NCBI GenBank assembly: GCA_050996575.1 | Contig: JBPCRS010000023.1 | Location: forward strand, 1 to 8,681 | Length of the DNA stretch: 8,681 nucleotides | Origin: DASUSH01 sp050996575 | Lineage (GTDB): Bacteria > Actinomycetota > Thermoleophilia > Solirubrobacterales > 70-9 | Reading direction: 5' to 3' | Part shown: positions 1-6,584 of the stretch, piece by piece | Layout of the letters: every line of letters starts with the position of its first letter | Numbering within the stretch: the first letter of the stretch is position 1 | Program-made: the position numbers and the translations under genes | Notes under the pieces: model-generated | The model's input: the letters and a program-made list of their open reading frames with translations, nothing else | What the model was told of the DNA's origin: nothing | Databases searched by the model: none

Positions 1-1079
1 AGCTCGTAGAGGGCAGGGCCGTCGTCACATTCGGGGTCGAGCGCGACTTCTTGCCGATCTACTCGGACTCGACGATCCTGCTGCGCCCGAACACCGGCCT
101 CGAAGACATGTTCTTCCAGCTCGACCCGGGCACCCGCGCGGCACCGGAGATCGAGGAGGGCGCAACCATCCCGATCGAGAACACCGCCCCCGACGTCGAG
201 CTGAACGAGATCCTCGAATTGCTCGACGGCGATACGCAGGCCTATCTGCGCCTGCTGCTGGTCGGCGCCGGCAAGGGCCTCGACGGCCGCAGCCGTGACC
301 TCGGCGAGCTGCTCGGCTCGCTCGGCCCGATCAACCGCAACCTCGAGAAGCTGAATTCGAAGGTCGCCGAGCGTAAGGACAACCTGCGCAACCTGATCAC
401 GAACTTCAACCGCTTGACGCTCACCGTCGGCCGCGCCGAGGACGACCTCGCCGAGCTCGTCACGACCTCGAACTCGGCGCTCGGAGCGATCGCCGAGCAG
501 GACCTCAACGTTCAGCGCGCCGTTTCGCTGTTGCCGGGAACCCTGCGCCAGGCGCGCGAGACGCTGAGCGCGCTGACCCCGTTTGCCAACACCCTCGGCT
601 CGACCTTCAACGACCTGCGGCCGTTTGCCCGCAACCTGCCCGAGCTCAACCGCTCGACCGAGGAGTTCGCGACCGCGGTCACGCCGGTGATCAAGAACGA
701 GATCCGACCGTTCGTGCGCACCGCGCGCGGCCCGGTGCCCGACCTGAACGTGGCGGCCAAGCGGATCGAAGAGACGAGCCCGAAGCTGCGCTCGGTCCTC
801 GACACGTTGCAGAATCTGCTCAACATGGCCTCCTATAACCCCGGAGGGGCCGAGCCGCCCTCGACGCCGAATCGAAACGAGGGCTATCTCTACTGGGCTG
901 GCTGGCTCGGCCACAACTCGACCTCGGTCTTCGAGGGCACCGACGGCAATGGTCTCTACCGGCGCATCTACCTGACCGCGAGCTGTGAGAATGTCGCCGC
1001 AATCCTCGGCAGCTCGCCGCTTGCCGGCATCGTCACCGGGCTCGGGCCGCTGTTCGCGGCGGGAGGTCCGTGTAGCTAA
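1..1079 (+). CDS. MCE-family (MlaD-like) lipid-transport protein, 5' end cut by window
   Basis: The frame is open from the first bases (codon phase at nt 3) to TAA at 1077-1079, so the TTG at 51 is not the start; it lies inside the domain. About 358 residues are visible. The first ~55 are the end of an MCE domain (RPNTGLEDM, QLDPGT, then EEGATIP). A long helical, coiled-coil-like region follows to about residue 275, then a C-terminal segment with YNPGG and WAGWLGHN and two cysteines near the end (TASCEN and GGPCS). In the known family, MCE proteins are anchored in the membrane and form hexameric tunnels that carry lipids or sterols for a YrbE/MlaF-type ABC importer. The membrane anchor and most of the MCE domain lie off the left edge. 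The next gene starts on the last base of the stop codon, so this is an operon member. Family call is firm; the substrate and the mceA-F position are unknown. Confidence 0.9.
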   Translation, partial: LVEGRAVVTFGVERDFLPIYSDSTILLRPNTGLEDMFFQLDPGTRAAPEIEEGATIPIENTAPDVELNEILELLDGDTQAYLRLLLVGAGKGLDGRSRDLGELLGSLGPINRNLEKLNSKVAERKDNLRNLITNFNRLTLTVGRAEDDLAELVTTSNSALGAIAEQDLNVQRAVSLLPGTLRQARETLSALTPFANTLGSTFNDLRPFARNLPELNRSTEEFATAVTPVIKNEIRPFVRTARGPVPDLNVAAKRIEETSPKLRSVLDTLQNLLNMASYNPGGAEPPSTPNRNEGYLYWAGWLGHNSTSVFEGTDGNGLYRRIYLTASCENVAAILGSSPLAGIVTGLGPLFAAGGPCS

Positions 1080-2641
1080 TGCAAAAGCAGGCACCCAGCA
1101 TCGGCAGGATCATGGTCGCGGTCGGCTTCGCGCTCTCCTGCTTCGGCCTCCTGCTCTTCCTCTGGATTGCCTTCGGTGGACCGGTGCCGCTGAAGACGGA
1201 GAGCTACAAGATCACAGCTGACTTCCCCGAAGCAACCTCGCTCGCGATCGAGTCCGACGTGCGAATCGGGGGTGTCTCCGTCGGCAAGGTGAAGTCGTTG
1301 ACGCTGGCACCGATCGACGAGCGCGTCGACGGCCAGGACGCGACGCGGACCGTGCTCGAGATCAAGCCTGAGTTCGCGCCGATATCAGAGGACGCGCGGG
1401 CGATCCTGCGGGCGAAGACGCTGCTCGGCGAGACCTACGTCGAGCTCACCTCGGGCTCGGAGTCCGAGCGCGGTGAGGTTCCGGTCTCGCTGGGCGCCGC
1501 GGCCAACGTCTCCGATGCCGAGACGATCGGTATCGAGACGATTCCCGAGGGCGGCCACCTCGCCAACTCGCAGGTCGAGAACGCGACTCAGATCGACGAG
1601 ATCTTCAATGCCCTCGACGAGGAGACCCGGCGCTCGTTCCAGCGTTGGCAAGCAAACGCGGCAGTCGCGATCGGCGACCGCGGGCTTGACCTCAACGACG
1701 CGATCGGAAACCTGGGGCCGTTCATCTCCGACTCCTCGGCGGTGCTCGAGACGCTGAACCGCCAGAAGGTGGCGTTGAAGGGGCTCGTCCGCGACACCAG
1801 CACCGTCTTCGAGGCGCTGACGGCGCGTGATCGAGACTTGGCCGGGGCGATCACCAACGGCAACGAGACCTTTGATGCGCTGGCGACGAACGAGCGCTCG
1901 CTCGCCGAGATATTCCAGATCCTGCCCACTTTCCAACGCGAGTCGCGGCTCACCTTCGAGCGTCTCGACGGCTTCCAGGAGAACACTCGGCCGCTCGTCC
2001 AGGACCTGATCCCGGTCGCCCGCGACCTGAGCCCGACGCTGGCATCGATTCGCAAGCTCGCGCCGAACCTGCGCAGCCTCTTCTTCGACCTCGACGAGCT
2101 CAACAAGGCCTCGAAGAAGGGCCTGCCGGCGACCCGCAAGTACTTCGACGGCTTCGGACCGCTGTTCGACGAGCTCGACCCATCGCTCGCCAACCTGAAC
2201 CCGATCATCTCCTACCTGGACTACTACCGGACCTTCATCGGCGACTTCTTCGCCGGCCCGCCGGCTGGCCTCGCCGGTTCCTTCGCCGAGATTCAGGGCC
2301 AGCCCGCTCCGCGCCGCGGCCTGCGCCAGCTCTCCTACCTCAGCGCCGAAAGCCTCTCGATCAACCCAACCCGCTCGGCCACCAACCGCGGCAACGGTTA
2401 CATCGAGCCCGACTCGCTCGACGCGACCGCCGCGGCGGCCGGGATCTTCAAGAACTTCGACTGCAAGAACCTCGACTACTCGCCCGCGAGCCAGAATCCC
2501 GACGAGGATCCGACCACGACAGCCAACCCGGCTCCGGGGCTGCCGCCGGTCGACGTCGCCTTCGCCCCCTGCATCATCAAGGGGAACTACCCCGACGAGT
2601 TCGGCGGCGGGCGCGCACCGAACCTGTTCCCCGATCCGTAG
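1079..2641 (+). CDS. MCE-family lipid-transport protein, complete
   Basis: This is a 520-residue protein with ATG overlapping the previous stop (TAATG). A GGGAGGT motif lies at 1061-1067, about 12 nt upstream, which is a rather long spacing. An N-terminal membrane anchor spans about residues 10-33. The MCE domain covers about 40-126 (ADFPEATSL, VRIGGVSVGKV, RAKTLLGETYVEL). The IPEGG segment near 155-159 leads into a long helical region to about 385, as in Mce proteins whose helices form a lipid tunnel. The C-terminal ~130 residues are proline- and asparagine-rich and hold two extracytoplasmic cysteines, C462 and C498, which could form a disulfide. As the last mce-type gene before an SCP2 gene it would fit an mceF-like position, but this is inference because the rest of the cluster is off-window. 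Expected role: subunit of an ABC importer for lipid, sterol or another hydrophobic substrate, facing outside the inner membrane. Confidence 0.93.
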   Translation: MQKQAPSIGRIMVAVGFALSCFGLLLFLWIAFGGPVPLKTESYKITADFPEATSLAIESDVRIGGVSVGKVKSLTLAPIDERVDGQDATRTVLEIKPEFAPISEDARAILRAKTLLGETYVELTSGSESERGEVPVSLGAAANVSDAETIGIETIPEGGHLANSQVENATQIDEIFNALDEETRRSFQRWQANAAVAIGDRGLDLNDAIGNLGPFISDSSAVLETLNRQKVALKGLVRDTSTVFEALTARDRDLAGAITNGNETFDALATNERSLAEIFQILPTFQRESRLTFERLDGFQENTRPLVQDLIPVARDLSPTLASIRKLAPNLRSLFFDLDELNKASKKGLPATRKYFDGFGPLFDELDPSLANLNPIISYLDYYRTFIGDFFAGPPAGLAGSFAEIQGQPAPRRGLRQLSYLSAESLSINPTRSATNRGNGYIEPDSLDATAAAAGIFKNFDCKNLDYSPASQNPDEDPTTTANPAPGLPPVDVAFAPCIIKGNYPDEFGGGRAPNLFPDP

Positions 2642-2646
2642 GATCG

Positions 2647-2663
2647 CCTCGTAACCAACGAGG
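2647..2663 (+). promoter_or_regulatory. Inverted repeat overlapping the ribosome binding site of the SCP2 gene
   Basis: CCTCGT (2647-2652) and ACGAGG (2658-2663) form a perfect 6-bp stem with a 5-nt loop (AACCA). The right arm contains the GAGG part of the Shine-Dalgarno sequence (GAGGAG, 2660-2665) of the TTG-start gene at 2671. If folded in mRNA it would mask that site. No T-tract follows, so it does not look like an intrinsic terminator. The pairing is seen directly; regulatory effect is inference, and a 6-bp stem can arise by chance in high-GC DNA. Confidence 0.35.
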
Positions 2664-2665
2664 AG
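2660..2665 (+). promoter_or_regulatory. Shine-Dalgarno site fixing the TTG start at 2671
   Basis: GAGGAG ends 5 nt before TTG at 2671. This is the clearest ribosome binding site in the left block and supports the unusual TTG start over any internal ATG. Confidence 0.6.
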
Positions 2666-2670
2666 AGCGG

Positions 2671-3087
2671 TTGACCTACTTCAAGGACGCGGACGAGGTC
2701 TACGAGACGATCGGCAGGCTGTTTGCCGAGATCGCCGTCGACGACGAGCTCGCGCCGAAGTTCCGCAAGGCGAACACGATCGTTCGCTACGAGTACCGCG
2801 AGCCCGAGTCCGCGATCACGGTTCGCCTTCAGGAGGGCGAGCCCGGCGACGTCGACTTCGGCGGGTCCGAGATGGAGCCCGAGGTGACGATGTCGATGGA
2901 GGCCGACACCGCGCACAAGTTCTGGCTCGGCAAGGTAAACGTCACGGTCGCGCTCGCCCGCGGGCAAATCAAGGCGAAGGGCCCGGTCGCAAAGATCCTC
3001 AAGCTCGTGCCGCTGACGAAGCCGGTCTTCCCGCGCTACAAGGCCCAGCTCGAGGCCCAGGGCCGCGAAGACCTGATCGACGTCTGA
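2671..3087 (+). CDS. SCP2 sterol-binding domain protein
   Basis: This 138-residue protein starts at TTG with GAGGAG 5 nt upstream, 29 nt after the MCE stop. Almost its whole length fits the SCP2 fold: an N-terminal helix (DEVYETIGRLFAEIAVDDEL), mid-protein strands (IVRYEY, SAITVRL), then EVTMSMEADTAHKFWLGKVN, the IKAKGPVAKILKL segment and a C-terminal helix. There is no signal peptide or membrane segment, so it is probably cytoplasmic. SCP2 domains hold sterols, fatty acids or acyl-CoA in a hydrophobic tunnel. Its place directly after MCE genes suggests it accepts or buffers the imported lipid, or presents it to an enzyme; that is inference from context. A dehydrogenase gene follows after 8 nt. 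The ligand cannot be deduced from the sequence. Confidence 0.85.
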   Translation: MTYFKDADEVYETIGRLFAEIAVDDELAPKFRKANTIVRYEYREPESAITVRLQEGEPGDVDFGGSEMEPEVTMSMEADTAHKFWLGKVNVTVALARGQIKAKGPVAKILKLVPLTKPVFPRYKAQLEAQGREDLIDV

Positions 3088-3095
3088 TCGCCGCG

Positions 3096-4292
3096 ATGCC
3101 GTTCAAGGAGTTTTGGCAGTTCACGGCGCCGACGCGGGTCGTCGCCGGCCAGATGCTGATCGAGGGCACCGGCTTCGAGTTCTCGAAGGAGGGGGCGTCT
3201 CGAGTGGCGCTTGTCACCGACGAGGTGATCCGCGCGACCGGCTTGATCGACCGCGTCGCCGAGGGCGTCGCCGACGGCGGACTCGAGGTTGCCGTCGTCT
3301 TCGACGCTGTCCCGCAGGATTCCGATACCGAGGTGGTCGCCGCTTGTGCCGCGGCGGCGAAGGAGGCCGGCGCGGATTCCTTTCTCGCCGTCGGCGGCGG
3401 CTCGGTGATCGACACGGCGAAGGCGGCCAACGTCCTCTTCACCCACGGCGGCACGGTCCGCGAGTGGGAGGGCTTTTTCGGGCTGCCGCGTGAGAACGAC
3501 GGGCTCGGCAAGCCGCTGCCGCTGGCGCCGTTCGCGGCGATCCCGACCACCGCCGGCACCGGTTCCGAGGTCAGCTTCGCCGCCGTCGTCAGAGACGCTT
3601 CGGAGAACCTCAAGGTCGAGATCGCCGACTTCCCGATGTTCCCCGAGCTCGCGATCCTCGACCCCGACGCGACCGCCACCCTCCCCGCTTCGGTCGCCGC
3701 CGCGACCGGGATGGACGCGCTCACCCACGCGATCGAGGGCTACGTCTCGACCGAGGCGAACCCGCACGGCGACGCCTACGCGCTGCAGGCGATCCGCTTG
3801 ATCCGAGCCAACCTCGAGCGCGCCGTCGCCGACACTTCCGACGTCGACGCGCGCGGCAACATGCTCGTCGCGGCGAGCCTGGCGATCGCGCCGACCGGGT
3901 CGAACGCGATCGGGATCACGCACTCGATGTCGCACCCGTGCGGCGGCCACTTCGGCGTCGCCCATGGAGTCGCGAACGCGATCAACCTGCCCTGGGTTAT
4001 CGAATGGAACGCCGCCGGCGACGAGGCGACCGCCGATCGCTACCGGACGATCGCCGAGGTGCTCGACGCCGACGCGGCGGGCGGGGGAGAGGCGGTGGGC
4101 TCGGCGCTTGCCGACCACGTCCGCGGGCTCAGCGCGCGGCTCGGGCTGCCCTCCCGGCTCTCCGAGGTCGGCGTGCCCGAGGACGGGATCGCGGCGCTGG
4201 TCGAGGGCGCGATTGGGGACGGCTGCACGCTGGTCAACCCTCGCGAGCCCTCCGAGGAAGACTTCGAGGAGCTGTTCAGGCGGGCGCTGTGA
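3096..4292 (+). CDS. Iron-containing (group III) alcohol dehydrogenase
   Basis: This 398-residue protein is the usual length for the Fe-ADH family. The N-terminal Rossmann-like part has the NAD(P)-binding GGGS (100-103, followed by VIDTAKA) and PTTAGTGSE (150-158). The C-terminal helical part holds metal ligands that align by spacing with E. coli FucO: D207 and H211 in GMDALTHA, H276 in THSMSH, and H290 in AHGVANA; H280 matches the additional conserved histidine. All key residues are present, so it should be active. The family interconverts alcohols with aldehydes or ketones using NAD(P)H and Fe2+ (sometimes Zn2+); it also includes hydroxyacid-oxoacid transhydrogenases and maleylacetate reductases, so the substrate is open. 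The ATG is 8 nt after the SCP2 stop with no clear Shine-Dalgarno, suggesting coupled translation. Being in line with lipid-import genes hints at a long-chain or sterol-derived substrate, weakly supported. Confidence 0.93.
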   Translation: MPFKEFWQFTAPTRVVAGQMLIEGTGFEFSKEGASRVALVTDEVIRATGLIDRVAEGVADGGLEVAVVFDAVPQDSDTEVVAACAAAAKEAGADSFLAVGGGSVIDTAKAANVLFTHGGTVREWEGFFGLPRENDGLGKPLPLAPFAAIPTTAGTGSEVSFAAVVRDASENLKVEIADFPMFPELAILDPDATATLPASVAAATGMDALTHAIEGYVSTEANPHGDAYALQAIRLIRANLERAVADTSDVDARGNMLVAASLAIAPTGSNAIGITHSMSHPCGGHFGVAHGVANAINLPWVIEWNAAGDEATADRYRTIAEVLDADAAGGGEAVGSALADHVRGLSARLGLPSRLSEVGVPEDGIAALVEGAIGDGCTLVNPREPSEEDFEELFRRAL

Positions 4293-4987
4293 GCGTCGCA
4301 AACGACGCTCAGGCCTGGGCGCAGACGGTTCGCGAGCTCGGTGAAAAGCGCGAGGTCCGCTACGAGCCGATCGGCGGCCTCAACCCCGCCGATGCGCCGC
4401 CGGCGCTCTGTCCGGGAGGCTCGAACCGGTTGACCGGTGAGCTCGGGCGCGAGTTCTGGGGCGCTACCTGCGACGCCGAGGAGCGCGAGGAGGGCGGCCT
4501 GTTCAAGAAGGCGGTGTTGCCCGGTGCGGTGCTCGCCAAGGCGCACATGCCCGACCTCGCCCGGGTCGTGCCGATCTTCAACGTCGAATCACTCGAAGCC
4601 AATGCCGAGGACCTGGTCCAGCGCTACGGCTCGCGCCACCGAGTCGAGTTCGAGAGCCTCGATTTCAACAAGCGCTTCCTCGCCACCGTGCCCTCCGACC
4701 ACGACCCGATCGCCCTGCGCGAGCTTTTCGGCCCGGCCTTCCTCGACTGGGTGACGACGATCGACCGCGATATCGACTTCGGCGTCTCAGAGCGCCAGAT
4801 CTACTTCCTCTGGCGGCTGCGCGAGCGCTCAGCCGGCGAGCTCGAGCTCGCGGTCGACGCCGGCGGTGAGCTCTTCCGCCGCGTCCGGCGCGAGATGGAG
4901 GAGAGCGGGCTCCAGCCCTATCCGGCCGGCCCCTGGCACGCCGGGCTCGAGCCGTTCCCGCCGAATCCGGCTAACCCCGGCGCTTGA
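4289..4987 (+). CDS. Uncharacterised protein, distantly like actinobacterial DUF3137-type proteins
   Basis: The likely start is GTG at 4289, whose bases overlap the dehydrogenase stop (GTGA), giving 232 residues. The frame stays open further upstream, but that part lies inside the dehydrogenase gene and reads as arginine-rich shadow sequence. The protein is soluble-looking, with no signal peptide or membrane helix. Visible parts are an N-terminal segment (REVRYEPIGGLN), a middle with LTGELGREFWGA, and a conserved-looking stretch from about 119 (VEFESLDFNKRF) through ALRELFGPAFLDWV to FGVSERQIYFLW. The last resembles the core of DUF3137-like proteins (a 'FN+RF...nP.f..wl' pattern), but those usually carry membrane segments that are absent here. 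The tail is proline-rich. Start overlap implies co-expression with the dehydrogenase. Function unknown; the gene itself is very likely real because it keeps a high-GC codon pattern and a coupled start. Confidence 0.75.
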   Translation: MSVANDAQAWAQTVRELGEKREVRYEPIGGLNPADAPPALCPGGSNRLTGELGREFWGATCDAEEREEGGLFKKAVLPGAVLAKAHMPDLARVVPIFNVESLEANAEDLVQRYGSRHRVEFESLDFNKRFLATVPSDHDPIALRELFGPAFLDWVTTIDRDIDFGVSERQIYFLWRLRERSAGELELAVDAGGELFRRVRREMEESGLQPYPAGPWHAGLEPFPPNPANPGA

Positions 4988-5933
4988 GCTCTGCCTTCGC
5001 GGTCCGGTAGTACTTCCTGCCCTTCGAGAAGTTCCGGCGCAGGACCGCGAACTGGCTCTCGTCGGGAAGCTCGAAGCCGCCGATGAAACGGTGCGGGACG
5101 AGCGCCCAGCTCTCGCCCTCGCTGACGAGGTCGCCGCGGACCTGGAAGTTCTCCTGCCAGGTGAAGTCGGGCGCATGGCGATGCGCTGTCAGGCAGGCGC
5201 GGCCCTCGGCAAGCGGCAGCCCGGCCGGGCCCTTGCCGAGCGCGATCCGCTCCATCGCCGGTTCGGGAACGACCGGGACTCGCGCGCTGAGCGGGAAGCC
5301 GTCGGGAGCGACCCAGGCGAGTACCGCGGTCTCGTAGCGACTGCCGAGCTCACCAACCCGCTCGTCCCAGGCGCGCTTGCCGCCGGCCGGCTCCTCGAGC
5401 GGCTCGAGCGGCTCCTCGACGTGGCCCGATCGCACCTCCTCGAGATGCGAGTCGATCACCGCCGGCGGCTCGCGGTGGTCGCCGTCTGCCCAGACGAAGA
5501 CACGCTCCGGGCGGACTTTGACGTAGAGCCGCGTGTAGTACCAGCTGAGCATTCGCCGGATCGGCTTCGGCGGGTGCATGTCGGCCGTCGCCGGCAGCTT
5601 CTCCGCGGCCTCGCGCCAGTAGCGCTCGCGGTTCGCGGCGAGGTCGCGATCATCGACGTCGGCGATGCCCTGGACGAGCACGCGGATCCCGGATTCGAGG
5701 CCGGACCCGGTGCCCTCGGAGAAGAACAGGCTGACCTTGGGGTTGGCGCGGGCGTCGTTCGCCTTCTTCGGATAGCCAAGCCCGGTCGTCACGTCGATCG
5801 TCTCGGCGCCGTCGGAGTAGTACGGCGTCACCGGCCAGGCGATCGGCTGCTGGCGCGAGTCGACCGTCGTGTACTCGCAGGTGATGAAGCGCGAGAACGC
5901 CTCGCGAACCTCGGGCGGGAGCGTTGCCGTCAC
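4971..5933 (-). CDS. Tandem pyridoxamine 5'-phosphate oxidase-like (FMN split-barrel) protein
   Basis: This 320-residue protein starts at GTG (5931-5933); an in-frame stop lies just upstream, and a GAGG is only about 2 nt away, so the site is poor. Residues ~10-150 form one split-barrel domain: PVTPYYSDGAETIDVTT, then YPKKANDARANPKVSLFF (54-71), the usual flavin-phosphate-binding region, then VLVQGIADV and a WYYTRLYVKVRPERV strand. An acidic, proline-rich linker (~160-185) follows. A second, weaker split-barrel-like domain spans ~197-290 (TAVLAWVAPDGFPLSARVPV, ENFQVRGDLV). Family members bind FMN, F420 or haem and act as oxidoreductases or oxygenases; a true PNPOx role in vitamin B6 synthesis is not implied. 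It lies 18 nt downstream of the Nudix gene, probably in one operon. Its last 17 nt overlap the convergent gene ending at 4987. Confidence 0.82.
   Translation of the reverse strand: MTATLPPEVREAFSRFITCEYTTVDSRQQPIAWPVTPYYSDGAETIDVTTGLGYPKKANDARANPKVSLFFSEGTGSGLESGIRVLVQGIADVDDRDLAANRERYWREAAEKLPATADMHPPKPIRRMLSWYYTRLYVKVRPERVFVWADGDHREPPAVIDSHLEEVRSGHVEEPLEPLEEPAGGKRAWDERVGELGSRYETAVLAWVAPDGFPLSARVPVVPEPAMERIALGKGPAGLPLAEGRACLTAHRHAPDFTWQENFQVRGDLVSEGESWALVPHRFIGGFELPDESQFAVLRRNFSKGRKYYRTAKAELKRRG
5394..5420. repeat. Short 9-nt tandem repeat inside the PNPOx-like gene
   Basis: Two perfect copies of CTCGAGCGG (5394-5402, 5403-5411) are followed by a degenerate third (5412-5420). On the - strand this encodes the EPLEPLEEP linker between the two barrel domains. 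It keeps frame, so copy-number change would alter linker length only. Confidence 0.6.
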
Positions 5934-5951
5934 GACCTCGAGATTAGATCA

Positions 5952-6557
5952 TCAGTAGCCGGGCTCGCCGGGAAGGACGACGCGACGCTCTGAGGCCTCG
6001 CCGGTGACCTTCGGCAGGATCGGCTCGACCTTGTGCTCGCGGGCGGCGGCGAGCGCCTCGTCGGCGTTCTCGAAAGCGGCCAGCGACTCGAGCTGCTTGA
6101 TCGTCGGGAAGACGAGCTGGAGCTCACCGGCGCGATGGCTCTCGAGCGCCACCGATGGCTTGAACCAGCCGGCGTCGACCGTTTCCTCGCCGTCGGGCTC
6201 CGGCGGTGAATGGGGTGGAGCGAGGGCGAGGAAGAACCAGGTGTCGAAGCGGATCGGCACGATCTCCGGTGTGATCCAGCGTGACCAGAGGATCATCTCG
6301 GCGTCGTCGCCGAGCTCGATCCCGGCCTCCTCGGCCAGCTCGCGCGCGGCGCAGGTCCTGAACGTCTCCTCCACGCCCGCAATTCCATCGTCGGCATCGA
6401 CGGCGCCGCCGGGGAAGACCCAGACCCCGGGCATGAATCGTGCCTCGGGGTTGCGGCGAACGAGCAGGATCTCGAGCCCGCGCTCGGAGTGCTTGCCCGA
6501 GCGGCGGAGCAGGATCACCGTTGCCGCCGGTCGTGCGGTGACTGAGTCGTCGGCCAT
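5952..6557 (-). CDS. Nudix hydrolase, NUDT19-like
   Basis: This 201-residue protein starts at ATG (6555-6557, MADDSVTARP). The frame is open to 6782, but the extension would run through the rubredoxin gene on the other strand, so the shorter start is chosen. An exact Nudix box (GX5EX7REUXEEXGU) spans G58 to I80 with E64, R72, E73, E76 and E77 present, so Mg2+-dependent hydrolysis of a nucleoside-diphosphate-linked substrate is expected. It is preceded by LLVRRNPEARFMPGVWVFPGG. After the box come WITPEIVPIRFDTWFF and a C-terminal part (LVFPTIKQLESLA ... VEPILPKV) like the NUDT19 branch, some members of which cleave coenzyme A or acyl-CoA. That substrate is a family-level guess. It is first in a - strand pair with the PNPOx-like gene 18 nt downstream. 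A GGAGG lies 13 nt before the start, too far to be a standard site. Confidence 0.9.
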   Translation of the reverse strand: MADDSVTARPAATVILLRRSGKHSERGLEILLVRRNPEARFMPGVWVFPGGAVDADDGIAGVEETFRTCAARELAEEAGIELGDDAEMILWSRWITPEIVPIRFDTWFFLALAPPHSPPEPDGEETVDAGWFKPSVALESHRAGELQLVFPTIKQLESLAAFENADEALAAAREHKVEPILPKVTGEASERRVVLPGEPGY

Positions 6558-6563
6558 CGCTGA

Positions 6564-6573
6564 ACGGTAACCT
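6564..6573. promoter_or_regulatory. Possible overlapping -10 elements in the 27-nt divergent gap
   Basis: The gap between the Nudix start (6557, - strand) and rubredoxin start (6585, + strand) is 27 nt. On the - strand TACCGT (6569-6564) fits TANNNT and lies 6 nt before the Nudix ATG, a spacing seen for leaderless transcripts. On the + strand TAACCT (6568-6573) also fits TANNNT and lies 11 nt before the rubredoxin ATG, giving a very short leader. The two share two bases. TANNNT is a weak pattern, so this is a candidate only. Confidence 0.3.
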
Positions 6574-6584
6574 CCGGCGCGGTC

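Noticed and set aside
51..53. TTG as the start of the first MCE gene
   Set aside because: The frame continues upstream to the window edge and reads as MCE-domain sequence (VVTFGVERDF), so the gene is cut by the window.
1385..2208. Antisense open frames under the second MCE gene
   Set aside because: Serine- and arginine-rich reverse readings without motifs; the + strand MCE protein explains the region.
3938..4288. N-terminal extension of the uncharacterised protein into the dehydrogenase gene
   Set aside because: The sequence is very arginine-rich, as expected of an off-frame reading, and ends exactly where a GTG overlaps the dehydrogenase stop.
3036..4301. Long open frame (421 residues) on the - strand opposite the alcohol dehydrogenase
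   Set aside because: It is arginine- and aspartate-rich with no recognisable motif and lies antisense to a gene with complete family motifs. High-GC codon bias on one strand commonly leaves the opposite frame open.
4866..5993. Long open frame (375 residues) on the + strand opposite the PNPOx-like gene
   Set aside because: It has shadow-type composition and no domain, and covers a - strand gene with clear split-barrel motifs.
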